From contig JAJCXR010000057.1 in the NCBI GenBank assembly GCA_029263315.1, forward strand, positions 143,346 to 207,345: DNA of 64,000 nt, written 5' to 3'. Of the stretch, positions 16,140 through 23,814 are shown one piece after another. The notes beneath the pieces are model-generated. The model searched no databases and was not told where the DNA came from. It saw only the letters and a list, made by a program, of their open reading frames with translations. The DNA comes from Acidobacteriota bacterium. Lineage in GTDB: Bacteria > Acidobacteriota > Thermoanaerobaculia > Multivoradales > J023. The translations under genes were made by a program, and so were the position numbers. How positions within the stretch are numbered: position 1 is the first letter of the stretch; every line of letters starts with the position of its first letter.

Positions 16140-17968
16140 CGGTTCCCCTTGCCGTCGCCATCGGCGTCCTCGGCCCTTGAGTCGCTGACGACGCCGATGA
16201 CCAGACGCCCCTCGGAGGTCGGATCCTGGGGCAGGGAACGCAGCTCGGTGACGCTGGCGCGGACGGCGAGGCGACGCCCCGTTTGGGTACGCCAACGTTG
16301 GTTGAGTACCAGGGAGCTGCCGGCGGTGTCGCCCCGAGGAGCGAGGATCTCGTTGCTGTAGCAGTGCCGTGCCTGCTCCTCTTGCCAGCCCAGAAGCCCT
16401 TGTGCTCCTGCATTCCAGGCCAGGATGCGATCCCTGGCATCGACGGTGTAGATGGCGGCATCGGCGAAGTTGAGGTTCGGCGGCTGCGCCGTCGCGGCTC
16501 CGTCGTGGCCTTCCCTGGCGACGATCAACAGGCAGGGCTCGGAGCTCAAGTCGAGGATCTCGGCGCTCAGACAGACATCGAGCCGTTCTCCCTGGGAGCT
16601 GCGCAGGTAGGTGGGGAAGGCTTCGAGCCGGTTTTGCACGCGTATGCGCCGTCGCAGCAGCACCGCATGCCGAAAATCCCACCAGAGGTCCAGGTCGATG
16701 GGAGTGCGATCGATCAGCAAGTGTTTTCGGTAGCCCACCAGATGGGCAAAGGCGGCATTGACCTCACGGAATCTGCCCAGGGTGAGCGACAGGATGGCCG
16801 ACGGGGTCGGGCTCGAGTGAAAGGCGATGTCGAAGCGCTCGACCGAGCTTTGCAGGGACTTCTTGGATCGCAGGCGCTCACTGACCACCCGCGCCTTCTG
16901 CTCACTGCGGCGCAGTGCTTTGTCGGCCCTCGCCCAATCGAACCACAGGTGGCGGGCCCGATCCAGCAACAACCAGTGTTGTAGCAGGGCAAAGGTCCCC
17001 AGGAGCAGCACCCCGATGGCGATCACCCATTGTCTCAGGGCCAAGGTCGCGGGGTCCAAGATGCCGCTGCGGTAGCCGGCAAAATGGATGATCGGCAAGG
17101 CCACGGCGGAGATCATCGTGTGCAACGCCGGGGCCGCCAAGGAAGCTGCGGCCGGGTCCTCGTCCTCGTCGACGGGCAAGGGATGGCGCCGTAGGCACGC
17201 GGCGATCATCAAGGTCAGCCAATGGGCGCTGTAGAAGGGGCGTTGACCCCTCGACCATTCTGGGTCGGACAGGGCGAGGAGCTCGAGACCATCGGCCGCC
17301 AGCAGGCTGACCGCGGTGAGGGTGAGAAAGAAATAGATCGCCTTCCAATGGCGGGAGCGGGTGATCTGAATCAAGTGCGCCAGGCGTAGGCAGACATAGA
17401 GGTCGAGGGTGAGGTACAGGACCATCGAGGACTTGAAGAGCAAGTACTCCGAGCGATGGGTTGCCATCGGCACGAGCACAAAGTACGTCAGCAGGGTGAT
17501 CACGAAGAGGATGGCGGCGGGCCATGCCAAGGCCCGTTCGAGCACCTTGGGACGCAGGCGCTGACGGCGATGGGGCTGCCGTTCCAGAACCAGCAGCCAG
17601 GCGACATAGCCACCGGCCAACAGCAGCTCGGTCGTCAAGTAGAAGCGCATCGTGTGGGGAATATCGATGGCGTAAAGGACGGCGTGTGCGAGCCAGGCGA
17701 GATAGACGCCCGTCAAATCGTTCCAAAAAGGTCTTTCCCGGGGGTCGACATGGGCTAGGCGGAATCTCAGGGCGAAGAGGGCAAGAATCAGCAGCAAATA
17801 GGAGCTACCGGTGCTCAACCTGTCGAGGGCTCCTCCCGCCGGGGCGGCCAGCAGGCTCAGCCCGAGGCTCACCGCAAACAGCACCAGTCCGGCCTGCGCT
17901 ATCGGTTCGCCAACGATCACTTGGCGCATCTGAGCGTAGATGGGACTGGAGAGAATGCGTTGCCTCAC
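16136..17968 (-). CDS. Multi-pass membrane protein with PAS domains, paralogue of the next gene
   Basis: This protein has about 610 residues. Hydrophobic segments cover residues about 20-330. A coiled coil follows (KALRRSEQKARVVSERLRSK), then PAS 1 (about 365-475; FDIAFHSSPTPSAILSLTLG, VNAAFAHLVGYRKHLL) and PAS 2 (about 490-590; AAIYTVDARDRILAWNAGAQ, LLGWQEEQA). No output domain is present. The GTG at 17968, preceded by GAGGAAAG, is the likely start; the frame can be extended to 18157, but that part looks non-coding. Its last codons overlap the next gene (ATGA), so the two are co-translated. They may form a heteromeric sensor feeding the neighbouring hybrid kinases; this is an inference from position. 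Confidence 0.72.
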   Translation of the reverse strand: MRQRILSSPIYAQMRQVIVGEPIAQAGLVLFAVSLGLSLLAAPAGGALDRLSTGSSYLLLILALFALRFRLAHVDPRERPFWNDLTGVYLAWLAHAVLYAIDIPHTMRFYLTTELLLAGGYVAWLLVLERQPHRRQRLRPKVLERALAWPAAILFVITLLTYFVLVPMATHRSEYLLFKSSMVLYLTLDLYVCLRLAHLIQITRSRHWKAIYFFLTLTAVSLLAADGLELLALSDPEWSRGQRPFYSAHWLTLMIAACLRRHPLPVDEDEDPAAASLAAPALHTMISAVALPIIHFAGYRSGILDPATLALRQWVIAIGVLLLGTFALLQHWLLLDRARHLWFDWARADKALRRSEQKARVVSERLRSKKSLQSSVERFDIAFHSSPTPSAILSLTLGRFREVNAAFAHLVGYRKHLLIDRTPIDLDLWWDFRHAVLLRRRIRVQNRLEAFPTYLRSSQGERLDVCLSAEILDLSSEPCLLIVAREGHDGAATAQPPNLNFADAAIYTVDARDRILAWNAGAQGLLGWQEEQARHCYSNEILAPRGDTAGSSLVLNQRWRTQTGRRLAVRASVTELRSLPQDPTSEGRLVIGVVSDSRAEDADGDGKGNR

Positions 17969-18249
17969 AGCTGTAGCTTTCCTCGGTAACGTTGTGACGT
18001 GATGCCAACCCCGACGGGCTCTTGAAGAGGCGGCATCCGGCTCAGGTCTCCGGTTCTCTAGCGTCCCAGTCTTCCGGCAGACTGACGGTGGAGCCTGGAG
18101 ATGCAGGATCGGATGTGTCGAGAGTCGCATCTTATCGGATCGCGCTTCTGGGGTCATGGCTCAGCCGCTTTCGCAGTATGCTTGGCGCTTCACGGCAAAG
18201 CACGGCGCTGAAGACAGAGATTGTTCGATTCGGATTTCTGGAGAACGGG

Positions 18250-19497
18250 ATGGGGTCGAGCGCCTCGCCACAACCACCGCAAGAGGATGTTCACGTGATC
18301 AGCACATTCCGCGGCCTCGAATGCTCGATCTGTGGCCTTGCCCACCCTATGGACGAAGTGCAGACCTTCTGCCGAGGGTGTGGACGGGCACTTCTGGCCC
18401 GCTACGATCTGCAGGCGGCTCGCAAGGGCTTCCAGCAAGGTCTCTATCGACGTCGTCGTAACGACATGTGGCGCTATTTGGAGGTCATGCCGGTGACCGA
18501 TCCAGCGGCCATCGTCACCTTGGGGGAAGGTTGGACGCCCCTATTGCAAGTGCCGAGATTGCAAGGCCAGCTGGGGTTGGCCGGGCTCTGGGTCAAAGAC
18601 GAAGGGGGGAATCCCACCGGCTCGTTCAAGGCCCGGGGCATCTCCGCGGCGATCACTCGGGCCCGCCAACTGGGGATTGCGGAGATCGGCATACCCACCG
18701 CCGGCAATGCCGGTGCTGCCTCGGCCGCCTATGCCGCCCGCGCCGGCATGACGGCCCACGTGGCCATGCCGGCGGACGCACCTCGACCGATGATCGACGA
18801 GGTGCGGGCCTATGACGCCGACCTGACCCTGGTGGACGGCTTGATCAGCGATGCCGGCAAGTGGATTCGTCAGGGGGTGGCGGATCATGGTTGGTTCGAC
18901 ATGTCGACGATGAAAGAGCCTTTCCGCCTCGAAGGCAAGAAGACCATGGGCTACGAGCTCTGGGAGCAGCTCGACGGTCATTTGCCGGACGTCATCCTCT
19001 ATCCCACCGGCGGCGGCACGGGTCTGATCGGTATGTGGAAGGCCTTCGAAGAGCTGGCGCAGATGGGGCTGCACGACGGGCCCCGGCCGCGTATGGTGGT
19101 GGTGCAGTCCACCGGCTGCGCTCCCATGGTGCGGGCCTTCGAGGCCGGTGCCGAACGAGCCGAGCCTTGGCAAGGGGCCGCCAGCCTGGCGCCGGGGATT
19201 CGCGTTCCCGGGGCGTTCGCCGACGATTTGATCCTACGCGCCGTCAGACAGAGCGGCGGCGTGGCGGTGGCGGTGGAGGAGGAGGCGATCCTCGAAGCCA
19301 CCTACCGTCTAGGGCGCCTGGAGGGCATCGACGCGGCGCCGGAAGGTGGGGCCACCTTGGCGGCCTTGGACAAGCTCTTGGCTTCGGGATGGGTGCGACC
19401 CGACGAACGGGTCGTGCTGTTCAACACCGGAAGCGGCTTGAAGCATCCGGAGCTGCGCTCCACGAAACCTCTGCCCGAGCCGGTGACCGTTCCCTGA
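18250..19497 (+). CDS. thrC: Threonine synthase (PLP-dependent), with N-terminal zinc ribbon
   Basis: This protein has 415 residues. It is a fold-type II PLP enzyme that converts O-phosphohomoserine to threonine. A Cys4 ribbon (C25, C28, C41, C44) precedes the catalytic domain. The PLP lysine is K127 in NPTGSFKARG, and a Gly-rich phosphate loop (PTGGGTGLIG) follows. The family also includes close relatives acting on other substrates, but the overall pattern favours ThrC. Two starts are plausible: ATG 18250 (GGAG six bases upstream) and GTG 18295 (AGAGG eight bases upstream); both keep the ribbon. No other threonine-pathway gene is nearby. Confidence 0.82.
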   Translation: MGSSASPQPPQEDVHVISTFRGLECSICGLAHPMDEVQTFCRGCGRALLARYDLQAARKGFQQGLYRRRRNDMWRYLEVMPVTDPAAIVTLGEGWTPLLQVPRLQGQLGLAGLWVKDEGGNPTGSFKARGISAAITRARQLGIAEIGIPTAGNAGAASAAYAARAGMTAHVAMPADAPRPMIDEVRAYDADLTLVDGLISDAGKWIRQGVADHGWFDMSTMKEPFRLEGKKTMGYELWEQLDGHLPDVILYPTGGGTGLIGMWKAFEELAQMGLHDGPRPRMVVVQSTGCAPMVRAFEAGAERAEPWQGAASLAPGIRVPGAFADDLILRAVRQSGGVAVAVEEEAILEATYRLGRLEGIDAAPEGGATLAALDKLLASGWVRPDERVVLFNTGSGLKHPELRSTKPLPEPVTVP

Positions 19498-19652
19498 AGG
19501 GTGCCACGAGGATCGATCGTTCTCTGTCTTCAAAAGTCGCAGTCCGGCGCGAGTGTCATGCTACTATGAGCCGCTATGCATGGCCTTGACTGGAGATTTC
19601 AGTGCCGTTCTCGGACCCCCACAATCCATTGTTTCGAGGAAGCTTCTGATCG

Positions 19653-22600
19653 ATGCGAATACTCCTCGCGTCACCCACCGACGTTGTCAACTATCGCGAA
19701 GCCGCCATTCGAGTCGCTGAACGGCTCAATCAGGAGAACCAGGCCAAGTTAGGGACGGCTCAATTTCTCGAGGTCGTCGATTGGAATCGGCAGATCGCCG
19801 AGTTGCAAGGGCTGCCCGAAAGCGCCATTCTGGAAGAGATCTCGGTGCGCGAAGACGACGTCTTCCTGGGCGTCGCCTGGTTGGCCTTCGACCGCCAAAT
19901 CGGTGACGACAACAACGGCTATCACTACAGCACGGAGCGCAACTTCGAGCTCGCCTTCGCCTATTGGAAAGCCCAGCGTCCCGAGCACTGCTTTCTGTGC
20001 CGGTGTATGCGACTGCCGGAAAAGCTGACGGACATCAATGGCCGTGCCCTCGATCGCGTGCACCAGTTCTTCTCCCGTTTCAGTATCGACGGTGGCAATC
20101 CGGTAGCCTATTACGAGTTCGATTCCGCCACCGATCTCGAGGAGTATTTGGCGACCCGCCTGGGGCGGCTGTTCCAGGGGCTGGGGGCGCCGCCTCGGCC
20201 CGGTACCGGCGGCGAGGCACCGACGGTGGTCGCCGGGCCCCAGGGCAGGCCGTCTTCTCCGCCGTCCTCGCCGCCACCGTCTTCTCCTCCACCGTCCTCG
20301 CCGCCGGTCGCCGGGCCCCAGGGCACGCCGTCCCCGTCCCCGACGCCGCAATCTCCGGCAGCTGGCGTGACCGTAGATCGAGACACCAAAGCCCCCGGTG
20401 CTCGAGCCGTCCCGACGCCGGTGGCCGAAACAGTGCCCCCGTCGGCCTCCCCAGCGTCGGTCTCTGCGCCCCCCACGGGTCCTGAGTTCGAGCGCAAGAT
20501 GCAGCCGGGAAAGGCCTACGAGGTGTCGTTCCTGAGTATCGAGATCGTGCTCGAAGAGCCCTTGCAGCAGGCGGCCAAGTCGCGGCCGGCGGAGGTCGCC
20601 GCCCTCTTCAAGTCGTTTCGCGAGCTGGTTTCCGGAATTGCCGCCAACTACGGCGGTGAGGTGTTCCGCTGGCAGGACAACGGCGGCATGATGATCTTTT
20701 GGAGCAGCCGTTCCTTCGACCACGCCATCATGACCGGCCTCAAAGTGCTGCACAATCTGCCGGTGTTCAATTTGGACCCGGAGCAGAATCCTTTTGCCCT
20801 CAGTATCAAAACGCGGGCTGCGGCCCACGATGCGGTGATCATCTTCCAGCTGCCGTCGAGGGATATCACTTCCAGCGATATCGATTTTGTGATCAACCTG
20901 CAACAGCAGCACACCGACGCCACCGAGCTGAGCATTACGCGGCGTCTGTTGGAACGCATCGACGAGCGCCTGAAACCGCATTTTCGTTTCAAGTCTCGGT
21001 ACGACAACGAGCCGGTCTACGCCTGCCGCTTGCCATCGACGGACCAGGGACCGAGCTCCGAGAGCCTGCGCGACTTCACCGATCGATTGAGCCAGCAGAC
21101 GACGGTGGTACGGGCCGTCCTGGCCACCCCATCGGCCCAATTGGACGAGGGGGCCTTGGATGGCATGAGCACCGCCGTCGACGAGGTCTACACCATCCTC
21201 AACAAGTTCTGCACCTCGCACAGCAATATCGACAATACGTGGGCCGCCGAGCTGTTCCAGGAGCTCGGCGATGCCGCCACCACCTTGACGCAAGAAGAAG
21301 CGGCGATCTGGCAAGACTTGCGCAAGAGCTACGTCGGCGGCACCTACTCGGCGTCCAAAGCCCGCAAGCTCGAAGCCATCGTCAAGGCGGCCTCGCGGCG
21401 TCGGGCTCGGCCGGTGGTCATCCTCGACAAGCTGATCCAGCGCTGCACCCTGCTGGCCGGTGGGGAAGAAGAGGTCCAACCTTCAACCGAGGCCGCCGAT
21501 GGTGATTTGATCAAGAAGCTGGAAGCTTTCATCAAGGCCGATGTGCTCGATGTCGAGACCGCTCTCACCGAGCTGCTGCTGCACCACAAACCCTTGATGC
21601 TCGAGTTTTTGCAACGTCCGCGGCCCGACGACGATCTGCATCGGCGCCTGCTCGACAAGCTATGGGAGACCGCGGACTTGACCCTGCTGGACGATCTCTT
21701 CTCGATCCGTGGGCGACAGCGGGCGGGCGAGGAGAAGGTCTTCGAAGTGCTCGAGAGCAAGGTCAAGGATCGCCGCTTCAGCGTCATTCGCAGCTTGCTG
21801 AACAGCGACGAGCAACCCTCCCAAGAGCGGCTGCAGAAGTATTTTGCTCAGGCCGGCCTGAGCCCTGAAGCGGCGGATCTACAGGTGGTTTGGCGCTCCC
21901 TGGTGCTCGGCCACCGCAACGCCGAGGTGCGCAAGTACTCGGCCTTTCGACTGTCCCCCCATTCCATGTGGCAGGCCATCTCCCACCCCAGCATTCCAAT
22001 CCTCAGCATCCTGGCGATCGGCGAGCGGATCAACCGGGCCGAAGGGGACGACGCCAAGAAAATTTTCTTCGATTGCACCCGGTCTCGCTTGGAAACTGCC
22101 ATCGACGGCGCCCGCAGCCATGAGGAGTTTTCGATCATCAGCAAGCTGGTGCTGCTGCTGATCGATTTTCCCTTCTTGGTGGAAACCGGCTACTTCGAGC
22201 GTTTCGACGATCTGCTGCAAAAACTCCTGGAGCAATGCCAGAAGGTGGGCTTTCAGGTGGAGTACTTCGAAAACCTGCGGCGTACCCTGGAAGAAGCGCG
22301 ACGCAGCAGCGGCGAGACCGGCCCCAGCAAGCCACCGGCGGGTATCCAGAAGCTTCCCCTCACCATCCAACGCCGTTTGGCGGGGGAGGCGCGCTACGTC
22401 TATTGGTTCGTCAGCCATCCGGATCCCCGCATCGCCGGCGAAACGCTGCGCCACGTAGGACTGATGAACATCGAGCGGGTGCTGCGTCTGCGGGAGGTCA
22501 ACTCGGCGGTGATGCAAGCCATCCTGCGCAAGCCAGAGCTTTTCACCCGCAGCCAAGCTTTGATCGCCGCCCTGAACCATCCCAAATGTACCCAAGACTT

Positions 22601-22751
22601 CGCCAATCGCCACCTGCCCCATCTAGGCCGTTCCCGGCAAGGGTCGGTGGCTTTGCAGAAAGTGGTCAACAATCCGTCGGCCAATCCCGTAGTTCGCGCT
22701 GCCGCAAAACGTGCCCTCGTGGGTTCGCCGCCGCGGCGGGCCGCTCGCTAA
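19653..22751 (+). CDS. DUF4062-like / degenerate class III cyclase-like / helical-repeat fusion protein
   Basis: This protein has 1032 residues and no signal peptide or membrane helix. Residues 1-175 (RILLASPTDVVNYREAAIRV, a VDWNRQI segment, GYHYSTERNFELAFAYW) resemble the DUF4062/TIR-like alpha-beta domain found at the N-terminus of STAND ATPases and defence proteins. Residues about 187-275 are a Pro/Ser-rich linker with duplicated VAGPQG. Residues about 286-463 look like a class III nucleotidyl cyclase fold, but the first metal Asp is Ser295 (VSFLSIEIV) while Asp342 (WQDNGGMMIFW) is kept, so catalysis is doubtful. Residues 465-1030 are helical, with HEAT-like pairs near the end. Function is unknown; the arrangement suggests a sensor-effector. 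Cystathionine beta-synthase begins 38 bp downstream. Confidence 0.7.
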   Translation: MRILLASPTDVVNYREAAIRVAERLNQENQAKLGTAQFLEVVDWNRQIAELQGLPESAILEEISVREDDVFLGVAWLAFDRQIGDDNNGYHYSTERNFELAFAYWKAQRPEHCFLCRCMRLPEKLTDINGRALDRVHQFFSRFSIDGGNPVAYYEFDSATDLEEYLATRLGRLFQGLGAPPRPGTGGEAPTVVAGPQGRPSSPPSSPPPSSPPPSSPPVAGPQGTPSPSPTPQSPAAGVTVDRDTKAPGARAVPTPVAETVPPSASPASVSAPPTGPEFERKMQPGKAYEVSFLSIEIVLEEPLQQAAKSRPAEVAALFKSFRELVSGIAANYGGEVFRWQDNGGMMIFWSSRSFDHAIMTGLKVLHNLPVFNLDPEQNPFALSIKTRAAAHDAVIIFQLPSRDITSSDIDFVINLQQQHTDATELSITRRLLERIDERLKPHFRFKSRYDNEPVYACRLPSTDQGPSSESLRDFTDRLSQQTTVVRAVLATPSAQLDEGALDGMSTAVDEVYTILNKFCTSHSNIDNTWAAELFQELGDAATTLTQEEAAIWQDLRKSYVGGTYSASKARKLEAIVKAASRRRARPVVILDKLIQRCTLLAGGEEEVQPSTEAADGDLIKKLEAFIKADVLDVETALTELLLHHKPLMLEFLQRPRPDDDLHRRLLDKLWETADLTLLDDLFSIRGRQRAGEEKVFEVLESKVKDRRFSVIRSLLNSDEQPSQERLQKYFAQAGLSPEAADLQVVWRSLVLGHRNAEVRKYSAFRLSPHSMWQAISHPSIPILSILAIGERINRAEGDDAKKIFFDCTRSRLETAIDGARSHEEFSIISKLVLLLIDFPFLVETGYFERFDDLLQKLLEQCQKVGFQVEYFENLRRTLEEARRSSGETGPSKPPAGIQKLPLTIQRRLAGEARYVYWFVSHPDPRIAGETLRHVGLMNIERVLRLREVNSAVMQAILRKPELFTRSQALIAALNHPKCTQDFANRHLPHLGRSRQGSVALQKVVNNPSANPVVRAAAKRALVGSPPRRAAR

Positions 22752-22789
22752 ACGTTTCGACTTTTCGACATCCAGACGAAAGCTGACTC

Positions 22790-23770
22790 ATGATCTACGA
22801 CAACATCCTACAAGTGATCGGCCGGACGCCGGTCGTCAGACTGAACCGCATCGGCGCTGACCTAGACACCGAGCTCTACGGCAAGTGCGAGTTTCTCAAT
22901 CCGGGGGGCTCGATCAAGGATCGCATCGGTGTGCGCATGATCGAGCAACTGGAGGCGGAGGGGCGCATTGCACCGGGCAAAACCACCCTGATCGAACCCA
23001 CCAGTGGCAATACCGGCACCGGGTTGTCGATGACCGCCGCGGTCAAGGGCTACTGCCAGATCATCACCATGCCGGAGAAGATGAGCCGAGAGAAGCAGGT
23101 GGTGATGGAGGCCCTGGGCTCCAAGATCATCCGCACCCCCACCGAGGCAGCCCATGATGATCCGGAAAGCCTGCTGGGGGTGGCCAAGCGCCTCAATGAG
23201 GAGATCGAGAATTCGCTCATCCCCGATCAGTACAACAATCCGAGCAACCCGGATGCGCACTATGAAACGACCGGCCCCGAGATCTGGGAGGATTTTGGCA
23301 AGGAGCTGGACATGGTGGTGGTGGCTTCCGGCACCGGCGGCACCATCACCGGCATCGCCCGCTACTTGAAAGAGAAGAATCCTGACATCCTGGTCATCGG
23401 GGTCGATCCGGAGGGCTCGATCCTCGGTGGCAAGAGCTGCGTCAAGTCCTATCAAGTGGAGGGCATCGGCTACGACTTCGTGCCCGGTGTGCTCGATCAG
23501 AGCCTGGTGGACGATTGGATTTACATCGACGACAAGCAGTCCTTCCACTACGCCCGACGCTTGATCCGCGAAGAGGGCTTGCTGGTCGGCGGAAGCTCGG
23601 GCTCGGCGGTGTGGGGCATGCTGTTGGCGGTGGAGAAGTATCCGCAGGTCAAGAAAGCATTGACCATCTTGCCGGATTCCATCCGCAACTACATGTCCAA
23701 ATTCGTCAATGACGATTGGATGCAACAGCACGGATTTCTCGATGCCGTCGCCGAGACGCCGTCGAGCTGA
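22790..23770 (+). CDS. cbs: Cystathionine beta-synthase, catalytic core only
   Basis: This 326-residue PLP enzyme condenses serine (or O-acetylserine) with homocysteine to give cystathionine. The PLP lysine is K43 in NPGGSIKDRIG, the TSGNTG loop is at residues 71-76, and the GTGGTITG phosphate loop follows. The block GSILGG...YQVEGIGYDFVP, together with LPDSIRNYMSKF near the end, resembles eukaryotic-type CBS more than CysK/CysM. The N-terminal haem domain and C-terminal CBS-pair regulatory domain are absent. It follows the large fusion gene by 38 bp on the same strand and may be co-transcribed. Cysteine synthase activity cannot be excluded. Confidence 0.85.
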   Translation: MIYDNILQVIGRTPVVRLNRIGADLDTELYGKCEFLNPGGSIKDRIGVRMIEQLEAEGRIAPGKTTLIEPTSGNTGTGLSMTAAVKGYCQIITMPEKMSREKQVVMEALGSKIIRTPTEAAHDDPESLLGVAKRLNEEIENSLIPDQYNNPSNPDAHYETTGPEIWEDFGKELDMVVVASGTGGTITGIARYLKEKNPDILVIGVDPEGSILGGKSCVKSYQVEGIGYDFVPGVLDQSLVDDWIYIDDKQSFHYARRLIREEGLLVGGSSGSAVWGMLLAVEKYPQVKKALTILPDSIRNYMSKFVNDDWMQQHGFLDAVAETPSS

Positions 23771-23814
23771 TGTCGGTGTGCTGATCTTGCCGTGTCGATA
23801 GGGGGACCCATGGG

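Noticed and set aside
16136..16682. Longer N-terminus (181 extra residues) for the PAS protein at 14265-16139
   Set aside because: The extension is an Arg/Pro-rich shadow of the upstream PAS gene; the ATG at 16139 in the ATGA overlap fits better.
20511..21045. Calling the middle domain of the fusion protein an active adenylate cyclase
   Set aside because: The first metal-binding Asp is replaced by Ser295, so catalysis cannot be claimed.
19749..21479. Long open frame (576 codons) on the minus strand
   Set aside because: It lies wholly opposite the DUF4062-like/cyclase-like gene. Its product is His/Arg/Gly-rich low-complexity sequence, typical of an antisense shadow in GC-rich DNA.
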